Shown: piece after piece, positions 53,363 to 62,352 of the stretch
Numbering within the stretch: the first letter of the stretch is position 1
Layout: each line of letters begins with the position of its first letter
Origin: an uncultured Flavobacteriales bacterium
GTDB taxonomy: Bacteria > Bacteroidota > Bacteroidia > Flavobacteriales > CAJXXR01
Length of the DNA: 64,000 bases
Direction of reading: 5' to 3'
Assembly (NCBI GenBank): GCA_913063375.1
Contig: CAJXXR010000018.1
Coordinates: 1 to 64,000 of the forward strand
Notes under the pieces: model-generated
The model's input: the letters and a program-made list of their open reading frames with translations, nothing else
What the model was told of the DNA's origin: nothing
Databases searched by the model: none
Made by a program: the position numbers and the translations under genes

Positions 53363-53467
53363 CTATTTCCAATAATGTAATTAGTCATCACGTTTAAATT
53401 ACCCCTAATTCACAGATTTCTAATACGTATGGAAATATTATTTTTTACAGCTAGGAAAGTTTCTTGA

Positions 53468-53707
53468 CTAGTTATTGCAGTATCTATTTTCAAAAACAAA
53501 CACCCGAGTTACAACTATTTCAGCTTCAATTTCACAGGTATTGCAATTGGTCCTATCTGGAGGAGAAACAATAGTATAAACCATTTCATCGCCTATAGGA
53601 CTCCCTATCGTCATTAAAAAATCAGTTGCTGGATTTTGAGCTAAAATAGAATATGAGGAAAATAAAAATACAGAAAGGATCGAAATCTTTGATAAAAATC
53701 GCTTCAT
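53468..53707 (-). CDS. Hypothetical small exported protein
   Basis: The 79-residue product has a signal peptide (ends near SILAQNPA) and a mature part of about 55 residues with an SPPDRTNCNTCEIEAEIVV segment (quoted in part). The paired cysteines in NCNTC and a final cysteine could bind a metal or form disulfides. It is isolated, with 130-200 bases on either side. I do not recognise a family, so the call rests on the good signal peptide and isolated position. Confidence 0.5.
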   Translation of the reverse strand: MKRFLSKISILSVFLFSSYSILAQNPATDFLMTIGSPIGDEMVYTIVSPPDRTNCNTCEIEAEIVVTRVFVFENRYCNN

Positions 53708-53906
53708 ATTAGAAATATATTGAAATTATAAAAAGTACTAAAATTGAAATTATTATACCACAATATACATTTTTCAATGTAAATCCTCGTTAGAACAGAT
53801 AATAAATAATTCCCCTTTATATTTTTTCTGTAAGTTTTCACTAATTATTCATTACCTTACATATAGTACATCACAAAAGAATTTGCGAACCTAAAATTTT
53901 GACCCC

Positions 53907-54620
53907 ATGAGTTTCCTAAAAGCAGAATGGCGAAAATTGGCAATTGCAAACTTTGTAATTGATCCTGAAACCCTAAAGGAATTTGTTCCTGCGGGTACGG
54001 TATTGGATTTCTGGGACGACAAATGCTATATCAGCCTTGTTGGCTTCCTCTTTAAAAACACAAAGTTATTAGGTGCAAAAATCCCTTTCCATGTAAATTT
54101 CGAAGAAGTAAACTTGAGATTTTATGTTAAACGATTCGTAGATGGAGAATGGCGAAGAGGGGTTGTTTTTGTTAAAGAAATAGTTCCAAAACCAGCACTA
54201 GCCATAGTAGCCAATACCATTTTTAGAGAAAATTACGAAGCCTTTCCCATGCAACATTCATGGACCGAAGAATTGGATTATACGTCTGTAGAATACAGAT
54301 GGAAAAAGGATGAAAATTGGCAAGGCTTTATGGTAAAAGCGGAGAAGCAAAGTTCTGAAATCAAACAAGGAACGGAAGCCCAATTTATCACAGAGCATTA
54401 TTGGGGGTATTCCCAAGTAAATAAAAGTAGAACGAATGAATATGAAGTTGTCCACCCTAAATGGCTAACCTATAAAGTCATCGATTTTACAATATCGGTC
54501 GATTTCGGTTTGACCTATGGGCATAAGTTTAGCTTTATCAATGATCTTAATCCAAGCTCTGTAATGCTTGCAGAGGGATCTGAAGTATCCGTAGAGAATA
54601 AATCAAGTATTAGACCCTAA
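53907..54620 (+). CDS. DUF2071 (YqjF-like) protein
   Basis: The 237-residue cytoplasmic protein resembles the DUF2071/YqjF family: FLKAEWRKLAIANFVIDPETL at the start, LKEFVPAGTVLDFWDDKCYISLVGF near residue 23, FHVNFEEVNLRFYVKRF near 66 and VFVKEIVPKPALAIVANTIF near 88, and later EHYWGYSQVNKSRTNEYEV. Its role is unknown; one suggestion is acetoacetate decarboxylase-like fold. It is separate from the carbonic anhydrase operon, which converges on it. Confidence 0.85.
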   Translation: MSFLKAEWRKLAIANFVIDPETLKEFVPAGTVLDFWDDKCYISLVGFLFKNTKLLGAKIPFHVNFEEVNLRFYVKRFVDGEWRRGVVFVKEIVPKPALAIVANTIFRENYEAFPMQHSWTEELDYTSVEYRWKKDENWQGFMVKAEKQSSEIKQGTEAQFITEHYWGYSQVNKSRTNEYEVVHPKWLTYKVIDFTISVDFGLTYGHKFSFINDLNPSSVMLAEGSEVSVENKSSIRP

Positions 54621-54625
54621 AAAAA

Positions 54626-54655
54626 AAGCAGCCCCCCAGCGAAAGGGAGCTGCTT
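54626..54655 (-). terminator. Intrinsic terminator, minus strand
   Basis: AAGCAGC and GCTGCTT plus CCC/GGG form a stem; on the minus strand the T-run is good, on the plus strand it is missing. It should end the carbonic anhydrase transcript. It lies directly after the DUF2071 stop codon. Confidence 0.75.
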
Positions 54656-54721
54656 CATCGAAGAAAAAAGTATCCAAATTCAGAACTCATTCACTCACGA
54701 AACATTCTGAACCGGACAAAG

Positions 54722-54760
54722 GCCCCTTCTTAAGTATCAAAGAAGAAGGGGCTTCTTTTT
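54722..54760 (+). terminator. Intrinsic terminator, plus strand
   Basis: GCCCCTTCTT (54722-54731) and AAGAAGGGGC (54743-54752) form a 10-base stem followed by TTCTTTTT. It would end the DUF2071 transcript and touches the stop codon of the convergent carbonic anhydrase gene. Confidence 0.8.
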
Positions 54761-55391
54761 AAATAAATTCTACCTTACCTGAATTGGTATGATACATCGC
54801 TCCTACAATGGTAATTTTCCCTGCTTCCATTAAATTTCTCAATACCTCTGAGCGATCTAAAATAGCTTGAATAGTAAGTGCAACATTTTTATCAGCTACC
54901 TTCTGAACAAAACTAGCATTGGCTGAGGTTCTATCTTCTTGCTCATCTGTAATGGCATCAATTGCAGGTTGAATATTATCCAACATCGGTGTGATGTTCC
55001 CCAATTTAACATGATCACAAGCACCTTTTACTGCTCCACAAGCACTATGTCCCATAACCACTACGGCTTTAGAACCGGCAACGGCACACGCGTATTCTAA
55101 ACTTCCTAAAATATCTGTATTCACAAAATTCCCAGCTACTCTAGCGCTAAAGATATCTCCAATACCTTGATCGAATACGATTTCAGCAGGCACTCTCGAA
55201 TCTATACAACTCAATACTGCAGCAAAAGGCCATTGCCCACCAGTGGTAAGACCTACTTGCTCTTTATAATCTCGTTCAATTCGTGTACCAGCGGTGAATC
55301 TATCGTTTCCAGCTTTTAACATGTCAACAGCCATTTCTGGGCTAATTGCTGTTTGGCTTTCTTTATTTTGTGTCTCAGTAATTACATTCAT
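54759..55391 (-). CDS. Beta-carbonic anhydrase
   Basis: The 210-residue enzyme interconverts CO2 and bicarbonate with zinc. The zinc ligands are in CIDSRVPAEIVFDQ near residue 61 (Cys, Asp-Arg pair) and VVMGHSACGAVKGACD near 111 (His and Cys). It is cytoplasmic with no signal peptide, although the N-terminal 30 residues are a short extension. It lies 17 bases after a SulP transporter gene, so it likely works with bicarbonate uptake, as seen in SulP-carbonic anhydrase pairs. Confidence 0.92.
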   Translation of the reverse strand: MNVITETQNKESQTAISPEMAVDMLKAGNDRFTAGTRIERDYKEQVGLTTGGQWPFAAVLSCIDSRVPAEIVFDQGIGDIFSARVAGNFVNTDILGSLEYACAVAGSKAVVVMGHSACGAVKGACDHVKLGNITPMLDNIQPAIDAITDEQEDRTSANASFVQKVADKNVALTIQAILDRSEVLRNLMEAGKITIVGAMYHTNSGKVEFI

Positions 55392-55408
55392 AACTAATTT
55401 TTTTTTTC

Positions 55409-57094
55409 TTAACCTACTAGATTAAACTTTCTCTTTTTAGGACTTTCCTTTAATACAATTCTACCAAACTGCTCTACTGGATCTACCTTATTATCTTGTA
55501 ATAATCCCAATAAACGAACTTGAACATTTCGTGTCTTAGCATTTTCAATGAAATCGTCAATAATCTCCAAAACATCAGGATGAATACTTCTTGTTTTTGA
55601 GGCATCGATGGTTACTTCAGTACCATCTGGTAATTGATTTAAAGATCGTAAAATTCTAGCCTTATTCAAAAAACTAACGTCCTCAGATAGTGAAATTAAT
55701 ACCGATTTATTCTCTGTATAACCCCCTTCATCAAAATGGTACGGGATTTTATAGTTATTCCACAAAATTTGCACAATGGCAACTACCATTCCCAAACAAA
55801 TCCCTGTCAATAGATCGGTAAATACAATTCCTAAAACTGTAATAAGGAAAGGTATAAATTGTGATTTCCCTTTGCTCATCATTTCTTTAAAGACAGCTGG
55901 TTTTGCCAATTTATACCCTACCATAAGTAGAATGGCTGCCAAACTAGCCAATGGAACTAGGTTTAATACTGACGGAATAGAAACCACACAGACTAACAAT
56001 AATATTCCATGTAGAAAGGCCGATGCTTTTGTTTTACCTCCCGACTGAACATTTGCAGAACTACGTACTATAACTTGTGTAATAGGAAGCCCTCCAATAA
56101 ATCCAGAGACTATATTACCGATCCCTTGTGCCGTTAACTCCCGATTTGTGGGAGTTACTCTTTTTTGTGGATCCAATTTATCTGCCGCCTCTACACAAAG
56201 TAGGGTTTCCAAACTAGCTACTATTGCCAAGGTCAATGCTACAGTATAGACTTTAGGATTGTTCCATTGACTAAAGTCTGGAAATGTAAATTGACTAAAG
56301 AATCCTTCTATAGAATCTGGTACAGGAATACTAGCCACTTGATCTGGACTCAATGCATATCCATGTATGCCTGCAAAAAATAGATTGAAGCCTACTCCTA
56401 AAACAACGGCTACCAAAGCACCAGGTATTCTATTCAATACAGGAATCTTTTTTACCATCCCTTTTTCCCATAAAATTAAAATGAGCAGAGATACAGCTGT
56501 AATGATTATAGCCCCAGGGCTAATGGAATCCAACATATATCCCAATTCACTAAAGGTATTGTGACCATCTACTTGCTTGAAGGCAAAGTCTCCTTCAGGA
56601 TCAGAATCATAGCCAAATGCATGCGGGATTTGTTTTAAGAATATGATAATACCAATCCCCGATAACATTCCTTTAATAACGGAGGAAGGGAAATAATAAC
56701 CGATAATTCCTGCCTTTAAGAATCCCAATATTAATTGGAAAACACCGGCTATTACCACGGCTAATAAGAATATTTCAAAAGCACCAAGCTCCAATATAGA
56801 ACTCAAAACTATTACTGCTAATCCCGCTCCAGGACCACTGACACCGAGTGGAGATCCACTTACCAAGGAGACAACAATCCCCCCAACAATTCCTGCAATA
56901 ACACCGGAAAACAAAGGTGCACCGGATGCTAAGGCTATCCCTAAACACAGTGGTAATGCCACAAGGAATACTACTATACTCGCTGAAAAATCATTTCGAA
57001 GGTTCGCGAAAAACCCATCTTTATTTAAATTACTCAAATCGAACTTGTTTATACCCCATTCTAGGGCAAATAAAACTAGTGGGGAGAATCCCAC
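55409..57094 (-). CDS. SulP family transporter, probably bicarbonate or sulfate
   Basis: The 561-residue protein has about 11-12 membrane helices with PLCLGIALASGAPLFSGVIAG near residue 47, SPLGVSGPGAGLAVI near 80, ELTAQGIGNIVSGFIGGLPIT near 313 and a C-terminal STAS-like domain (SIHPDVLEIIDDF near 510). The start I show is GTG at 57094; a TTG at 57037 (before SNLNKDGFF) is possible. It is followed by a carbonic anhydrase gene 17 bases downstream, which favours a bicarbonate function. Confidence 0.88.
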   Translation of the reverse strand: MGFSPLVLFALEWGINKFDLSNLNKDGFFANLRNDFSASIVVFLVALPLCLGIALASGAPLFSGVIAGIVGGIVVSLVSGSPLGVSGPGAGLAVIVLSSILELGAFEIFLLAVVIAGVFQLILGFLKAGIIGYYFPSSVIKGMLSGIGIIIFLKQIPHAFGYDSDPEGDFAFKQVDGHNTFSELGYMLDSISPGAIIITAVSLLILILWEKGMVKKIPVLNRIPGALVAVVLGVGFNLFFAGIHGYALSPDQVASIPVPDSIEGFFSQFTFPDFSQWNNPKVYTVALTLAIVASLETLLCVEAADKLDPQKRVTPTNRELTAQGIGNIVSGFIGGLPITQVIVRSSANVQSGGKTKASAFLHGILLLVCVVSIPSVLNLVPLASLAAILLMVGYKLAKPAVFKEMMSKGKSQFIPFLITVLGIVFTDLLTGICLGMVVAIVQILWNNYKIPYHFDEGGYTENKSVLISLSEDVSFLNKARILRSLNQLPDGTEVTIDASKTRSIHPDVLEIIDDFIENAKTRNVQVRLLGLLQDNKVDPVEQFGRIVLKESPKKRKFNLVG

Positions 57095-57145
57095 CTATTA
57101 CAAAAAGATTGCAAACAAGCTTAAGGCAGTACATGCCTTAACAGC

Positions 57146-57478
57146 TTAAGATAAAAGCTGCTCGGGAGGAGGTGTATGAATGTCTGTATCGGGATTTGCC
57201 CAGCCATACAGTTGACGTTCTTTGGTTTGAAGACCCATTTCTGAAAGGAAAAAATAGCCCATTCCCTCAGATAAAAATTCATCCATATCTGTCAATTCTT
57301 CTAAATTTTCAGAACTTTCTTCATTCTCTTCTTCTGAAAATTCGAATTCTTCAACATCGTAGGAATTCAGGTATGTAGACATCACATTATTCGACACCAA
57401 AATAAAGGCAAAGAACAACAAGGCTATGCGAAAGATAGTCCGAAGGGACCCCAAATTTCTATGCGTTAGTCTTATCAT
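57146..57478 (-). CDS. Small acidic membrane-tethered protein
   Basis: The 110-residue product has an N-terminal basic stretch, one hydrophobic segment (IFRIALLFFAFILVSNNVMS near residue 15) and then a strongly acidic region (EEFEFSEEENEESSENLEEL near 43), ending with IHTPPPEQLLS. It overlaps the TetR gene by four bases (ATGA), so it is translated with that regulator. I do not recognise the family. The acidic tail in the periplasm may bind cations or proteins; this is speculation. Confidence 0.65.
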   Translation of the reverse strand: MIRLTHRNLGSLRTIFRIALLFFAFILVSNNVMSTYLNSYDVEEFEFSEEENEESSENLEELTDMDEFLSEGMGYFFLSEMGLQTKERQLYGWANPDTDIHTPPPEQLLS

Positions 57479-58161
57479 TTTTCCACCGTTTTGATTGCCT
57501 TAAAAAGCATGTCTTTATAAAAGTCACTTATGGCATCTTCCCCCTGAATGACATCTGTTAATGCAGGAAGGTGTTCTGTAAAATACCTTTGATGGTGTAC
57601 ACCTTCAATGAGCGTAGACACCAACATATGAGAATATTTATAGTTAGGGTTTATCTCAAGGATAATTTGACTCATTCTTTCAACCAAAGCCTTATAACCA
57701 GAAAAGAATCCTTCTTTGTTTTCTTGATCAACAGATTTCGTTAAAAAAGCCTTTGAAGATTCAGCAAGGATGATATGATTTAGCTTGATCTCATTGATAT
57801 GAGAAAAGGTACTATCCTCTTTGACTATTTCAGTCAATAGATTTATCGCCTTTCTTAAACGATCCTCTGGAGAAGCAACATTCGCAAGTCCAAAAACCAT
57901 ACGATATTCCATCCATCCCCAATACCAAGCCGTTAGATAAATCAACAACTTGTGTTTATTCTCAAAATACCTATAGATGGATGCTTCCGTAGAATCAATG
58001 GATTTAGCCAGTTTTCTAAACGTAAAGCCTTCGAATCCCAATTCATCTATCAACGCTATACTACCCGCAACAAGCTTTCGCCCCAAGACACTTGTATCGG
58101 GGTTTTTCAAGTAAATTTTCTCATTTACCTGTATACTTATTTTAGATAACATTTCCTTCAT
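57475..58161 (-). CDS. TetR/AcrR family transcriptional regulator
   Basis: This 228-residue protein has the N-terminal TetR helix-turn-helix: ALIDELGFEGFTFRKLAKSIDSTEASIYRYFENKHKLL spans residues about 35-72, with the usual SIYRYFENK turn. The remaining part is an alpha-helical ligand domain with no identifiable ligand. The gene heads a minus-strand group with the acidic membrane protein, SulP and carbonic anhydrase genes; a role in their control is plausible. An operator was not identified in the 150 bases upstream. Confidence 0.88.
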   Translation of the reverse strand: MKEMLSKISIQVNEKIYLKNPDTSVLGRKLVAGSIALIDELGFEGFTFRKLAKSIDSTEASIYRYFENKHKLLIYLTAWYWGWMEYRMVFGLANVASPEDRLRKAINLLTEIVKEDSTFSHINEIKLNHIILAESSKAFLTKSVDQENKEGFFSGYKALVERMSQIILEINPNYKYSHMLVSTLIEGVHHQRYFTEHLPALTDVIQGEDAISDFYKDMLFKAIKTVEK

Positions 58162-58310
58162 ATGATATTCTAGAGTGCAAATATAATAGTATTACTATCA
58201 TTTTCAAAGAATTTACTATTTATTTTATTGAATATCATCAAAATTGAATTGCAACCACAGCCAATTTGCATGAAGTTTTATCCCTATATTCGTAACAAGA
58301 TTTAAGAAAT

Positions 58311-58772
58311 ATGACCATGCAAATAGAAACTTTCCACATCGTAGGTATTCAAGTAAAAACAAAGAATGCAGACAATAGAGCTGCCCAAGACATTGGTGGA
58401 CTTTGGGGAAGGTTGTACCAAGAAGGAATTGCTCAGCAGATTCCAAATAGACTTTCAGATACTATTTATGCCGTTTATTCAGATTATGAAAGCGACCATA
58501 ATGGCTATTATACGATGACCTTAGGTTATACCGTTGCCGATCTAAATACGATTCCGAATACCCTTTCTGGAAAAACCATAGAACCGGGTACCTATACTCC
58601 CTTTTTAGCAAAAGGAACCATGCCTATGCCAATTATTGAAGCCTGGCAAAAAATATGGTCCATGGACAAAGATCTGAACAGGTCTTATGCTACAGACTAT
58701 GAAGTTTACGATGAGAAAGCCTCACAAGGAGACCAATCTGAAGCAACTATCTTTATTGGAGTTAACGCCTAA
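58311..58772 (+). CDS. GyrI-like small-molecule-binding protein
   Basis: The 153-residue protein matches the GyrI-like/AraC effector-binding domain: FHIVGIQVKTKNADNRAAQD near residue 8, IGGLWGRLYQEGIAQQIPNR near 28, TIYAVYSDYESDHNGYYTMTLGY near 51 and IIEAWQKIWSM near 109 (quoted in part). It lacks any DNA-binding domain. Such stand-alone domains bind drug-like ligands or inhibit gyrase in E. coli. It is divergent from the TetR gene, separated by 149 bases. Confidence 0.83.
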   Translation: MTMQIETFHIVGIQVKTKNADNRAAQDIGGLWGRLYQEGIAQQIPNRLSDTIYAVYSDYESDHNGYYTMTLGYTVADLNTIPNTLSGKTIEPGTYTPFLAKGTMPMPIIEAWQKIWSMDKDLNRSYATDYEVYDEKASQGDQSEATIFIGVNA

Positions 58773-58801
58773 AAAGGATAAACATTTATACTGTTTCAAA
58801 T

Positions 58802-58835
58802 AAAAAAAGGCCTGTCTTAGACAGGCCTTTTTTTA
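58802..58835 (+). terminator. Bidirectional terminator between the GyrI-like and HTH genes
   Basis: AAAAAGGCCTGTC and GACAGGCCTTTTT form a perfect 13-base stem around TTA with T-runs on both strands. It serves both convergent genes. Confidence 0.92.
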
Positions 58836-59051
58836 TTCGGTTTCCTCCGTAAATTCATATTCAAGTATATCTCCTGGCTGACATTCCAATACTTCACAAA
58901 TAGCGCTTAAAGTAGTAAAGCGCATAGCCTTTGCTTTTCCCTTTTTCAGAATAGATAAGTTTGCCATGGTGAGGCCTACCCTTTGAGACAACTCCGTTAG
59001 ACTCATCTTTCGCTTGGCCAACATTACGTCCAGATTTACAATAATTCCCAT
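58833..59051 (-). CDS. Cro/C1-type HTH transcriptional regulator (YozG-like)
   Basis: The 72-residue protein is a single helix-turn-helix domain: MLAKRKMSLTELSQRVGLTMANLSILKKGKAKAMRFTTLSAICEVL spans residues about 9-54, then CQPGDILEYE. It starts two bases after the stop of the DUF2975 gene, a common pairing in Firmicutes and Bacteroidota. It probably represses its own operon or a partner. No ligand-binding part is present. Confidence 0.92.
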   Translation of the reverse strand: MGIIVNLDVMLAKRKMSLTELSQRVGLTMANLSILKKGKAKAMRFTTLSAICEVLECQPGDILEYEFTEETE

Positions 59052-59053
59052 AT

Positions 59054-59668
59054 CTATACTGTTAATTCATTTTCTTCCTTAAGCGATAATCCCTCTTGGA
59101 AAATTATACTCAATGCCCAAACAAATAAAGCCGCTACTAATAAATAGATAGAAGGAGTCCCTACTGTAATATTTATATAGGATTCTGCTTCACTAAAATA
59201 ATTACCGATAATATTCTTAATTGCAATTGAACTAATTAAATCATAGCCCCAACTGATAAATAAAATCAAGGATAACGATTTTAAACTTTTGATGCATATA
59301 TCGGCAAAATACACTCCTTTGTATACCTGAACTACCAACCTTCTAAAATAATGAGCCATCAAAAATATCAAACTAATCATGAATATTGGATGCAACCAGA
59401 TTATCCCTTTAATAAATCCAGGTAATTCACCTTTCGACTTGTTTAGTTCTTCCATTTGTGTATCCGCCATTACGAGATCTACATTATTTTCAAAAAGAGA
59501 ATAATTATAACTCAATCGCTCACCCAATTCTGAGGGTAAAATTGGATCACCTGAAACTAAACCTTTGATAGTCATTCCAACGATAAATAAACCAATGATT
59601 CCAATGAACCAATAGCTCATCTGTGCCAAAATATATAATAAACGTAAACTTGATGATTTCTTTTTCAT
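59054..59668 (-). CDS. DUF2975 membrane protein
   Basis: The 204-residue protein has about four hydrophobic segments, starting with LYILAQMSYWFIGIIGLFIVG, IIWLHPIFMISLIFLMAHYF near residue 90 and FADICIKSLKSLSLILFISWGYDL near 122. It matches the DUF2975 pattern, whose members are usually encoded next to a YozG-type HTH regulator as here. A low-GC upstream region (59669-59760) may hold the promoter. Role unknown. Confidence 0.85.
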   Translation of the reverse strand: MKKKSSSLRLLYILAQMSYWFIGIIGLFIVGMTIKGLVSGDPILPSELGERLSYNYSLFENNVDLVMADTQMEELNKSKGELPGFIKGIIWLHPIFMISLIFLMAHYFRRLVVQVYKGVYFADICIKSLKSLSLILFISWGYDLISSIAIKNIIGNYFSEAESYINITVGTPSIYLLVAALFVWALSIIFQEGLSLKEENELTV

Positions 59669-59871
59669 AGCCTGTTTTAATTATGATTACCCTACAAACA
59701 TAAATAATTTTAATTGAAAAACAATAATATTTTATCGTAAAACGATAATAATTTATCTTTTAATGATAATTTATTCAAAAAAAAGTAATCCTAAAATCTA
59801 CTTAAACTTCAATCAAAAAAATCGTATCTTAGTGATTATCAATTAAATAAAGCATCTCAATCTAATAATTA

Positions 59872-60708
59872 TTGTCCGCTAAATTGTCTGAGACTATTCA
59901 AATACACGAAACCGCATTTATTACATCAAGTTATAGAGCAACCGATAAAAACTTGAGTCAAGATTCCTATGCTCATTTATGGAGCAATCCAAAAACGGAT
60001 GTGTGGATACAACAAATTCTTGAGCAAGTTTCAAAGGAAGAACCACTCATGCACTGCTTGAGAAACAGGTATTTTTTTGATCAAATAAATACGCAATTTA
60101 GAAAAGGTAAAATCGATTACTTGATCAATTTTGGAGCTGGATTTAGCATGTACCCTTTTATGGTAGATGAAGGAATACAACATATAGAGATTGATAAATC
60201 TGCCGTAATTGACTATAAATCGAATAAAATTAAGCAATGGACAGCGGAAGGTCTTTTACCGAAGAAAAAGATTCAATATATCGCTGCAGACTTTATAACT
60301 GATGACTTCAGTACTGTACTGAATACGATCAAAGGTATTACTGGCGAAAGCAGATCATTCATTTTATTGGAAGGCGTTTTATTTTTCCTTAGTCCAACAA
60401 TAACCCAAAGTCTTTTCTCCCTATTCCATGACATTCAAAATTCTGGAAGTATAGTTGGAGCTGTTTCATTCAACCCAAATGATGCATCCAAAAAGGTGTA
60501 TAAAAGGCTCATTGAATTTTTTAAACGAACCATCGACATTAACTTTAGCCCCTACCTAATAAAAGATAGTTTTTATAGCAGTATACCACACTATACACTA
60601 ATTGAACATACGAATTACACCGAATGTCTAAAACAATATTGTAAGGCATACAAAATTGAGGAACAGGATTACCTCAACGAACACATCTACCTTATGGAAA
60701 AGATATAA
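59872..60708 (+). CDS. Class I SAM-dependent methyltransferase (leucine carboxyl methyltransferase/TcmP-like)
   Basis: The 278-residue protein resembles LCMT/TcmP-type O-methyltransferases: ETAFITSSYRATDKNLSQD near residue 13, RKGKIDYLINFGAGFSMYPF near 79 (SAM motif I, altered from the usual GxGxD-type), QHIEIDKSAVIDYK near 103-116 and FILLEGVLFFLSPTITQSLF near 162-181. The start is TTG at 59872; another TTG is four codons later and no ATG fits. Product and substrate are unknown. Confidence 0.82.
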   Translation: MSAKLSETIQIHETAFITSSYRATDKNLSQDSYAHLWSNPKTDVWIQQILEQVSKEEPLMHCLRNRYFFDQINTQFRKGKIDYLINFGAGFSMYPFMVDEGIQHIEIDKSAVIDYKSNKIKQWTAEGLLPKKKIQYIAADFITDDFSTVLNTIKGITGESRSFILLEGVLFFLSPTITQSLFSLFHDIQNSGSIVGAVSFNPNDASKKVYKRLIEFFKRTIDINFSPYLIKDSFYSSIPHYTLIEHTNYTECLKQYCKAYKIEEQDYLNEHIYLMEKI

Positions 60709-60767
60709 TTCAACTCCTGTTAATAGTAGAATAGCCAAAGCCGACTATTCATTTAAACCGGCCAATT

Positions 60768-62348
60768 ATGAAAGAATTAAAAAATCACCTCCTTTGCTTA
60801 ATTGCAGTGTGCATTTGGACCATAACCCCTTCTCAGGCACAACTAAAAACTGCTAATATTGACACCTTGGTAGAACATGCAATGCAGAAGTTTGGGGTAC
60901 AAGGATTATCCTTAGGCATCATCAAAGATGGGCAAGTAGTTCACAGTAGAGGCTATGGCATAAATACCATTCATCAGAATAAAAAGGTTGACGAGCATAC
61001 CCGATTCGCCATTGCCTCCAATACCAAGGCTTTTACCTCTGCCGCCATCGCCATTCTGGTAGATGAAGGAAAATTAAATTGGGAGGACAAAGTCATCGAC
61101 TATATTCCTGAATTCAAAATGTATGATCCCTATGTAACGGCCAATTTCACCATCATAGACCTACTTTGCCACCGTAGTGGACTGGATCTTGGAGCTGGAG
61201 ATTTAATGTTCTTTCCTGATGGCGCCGATTTTAAACTCAAGGATGTGCTCAATAGTTTTCAATATCAAAAGCCCGTATCTGATTTCAGAACAACTTTTAC
61301 CTACAACAACCTTATGTACATTGTTGCTGGAGAACTAATCACTAGAGTCAGCGGTATGAGCTGGTGTGCCTATATTGAGACCAAAATAATGAAGCCCCTC
61401 GGCATGAAAGAAACTGGCTGTAGTTATGAAACCCTGACAAGCAAACAGAATATAGCCAGCCCACATGCAGTAACAAAAGAGGAGACCAAAGCCATCAAAC
61501 CTTTTCAAATAGGTCTTGCCGCTCCCGCTGGTGGGATATATTCAAGCATAGGCGATATGATGAAATGGATGAGCCTACATCTGAATGCCGGAAACTTTCA
61601 ACAGCAACAACTCATTTCTGAAAAGAATCACCTTAAAATGTGGACTCCTCATATTCAGTTGGCCTTCAACCCTACTCCTAAAGCTCCCTATAGGATCCAT
61701 AGCTCCAATTACGGATTAGGCTGGAGCATCTTCGATTTAAATGGATATGTACTATTCGGTCATACTGGAGGACTACCTGGGATGCTTTCACAGGTAATAT
61801 TGATTCCAGAATTGGAAATTGGTGTTGTAGTACTTACCAATACTTCAGAAGGTGGGGCCTACGCCCATGCCAGCATTGTGAGAACTATCGTTGACAATTA
61901 TCTAGGGTTGAATGATTTCAATTGGACCAACAAATTGTATAAGCGATATGAAGATTATCAGGAAAATGGAGACTCCATAACTGTACAGGTGTGGGCTACC
62001 ATTGCTAACAACACCTCTGGACAGCCAGATGTGGAAGCCTATACAGGAACCTATGAAGACAATTGGTTTGGAAAAGCGGAGGTCTTTATGAAAAATGGCA
62101 AAGCACATATCCAATTTTTGAGATCACCTCAACTGAATGGTGAACTACAGTATTATAAAGGCAATTCATTTGCAATAAAATGGCAATATCAAGATGCCAA
62201 TGCTGATGCCTTTGCCATATTTAGTTTGGATGAAGAAGGCCTAGCCCAAAGCATTAAAATGAAAGGCATATCCCCCGAAATAGACTTTAGCTTCGACTTC
62301 CAACATCTAGACCTACAAAGGGTACAAACAGATCCCGTAAAAAAATAA
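60768..62348 (+). CDS. Exported serine hydrolase, class C beta-lactamase family
   Basis: The 526-residue protein has a signal peptide (ends near PSQAQLKT) and the beta-lactamase/D-Ala-D-Ala carboxypeptidase fold. Its catalytic SxxK is SNTK in ARFAIASNTKAFTSAAI-like context near residue 84, the YxN motif is YNN near 182, and the HTG motif is HTGGLPGM near 331. The C-terminal 120 residues resemble a DUF3471-type tail. It probably acts on peptides or esters in the periplasm or outside; a role in antibiotic resistance is not implied. The glycine-rich lipoprotein gene starts four bases after its stop. Confidence 0.9.
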   Translation: MKELKNHLLCLIAVCIWTITPSQAQLKTANIDTLVEHAMQKFGVQGLSLGIIKDGQVVHSRGYGINTIHQNKKVDEHTRFAIASNTKAFTSAAIAILVDEGKLNWEDKVIDYIPEFKMYDPYVTANFTIIDLLCHRSGLDLGAGDLMFFPDGADFKLKDVLNSFQYQKPVSDFRTTFTYNNLMYIVAGELITRVSGMSWCAYIETKIMKPLGMKETGCSYETLTSKQNIASPHAVTKEETKAIKPFQIGLAAPAGGIYSSIGDMMKWMSLHLNAGNFQQQQLISEKNHLKMWTPHIQLAFNPTPKAPYRIHSSNYGLGWSIFDLNGYVLFGHTGGLPGMLSQVILIPELEIGVVVLTNTSEGGAYAHASIVRTIVDNYLGLNDFNWTNKLYKRYEDYQENGDSITVQVWATIANNTSGQPDVEAYTGTYEDNWFGKAEVFMKNGKAHIQFLRSPQLNGELQYYKGNSFAIKWQYQDANADAFAIFSLDEEGLAQSIKMKGISPEIDFSFDFQHLDLQRVQTDPVKK

Positions 62349-62352
62349 TAGT

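Noticed and set aside
60768..62348. Antibiotic-resistance beta-lactamase
   Set aside because: The fold motifs fit the broad serine hydrolase family (long C-terminal tail); nothing shows antibiotic hydrolysis.
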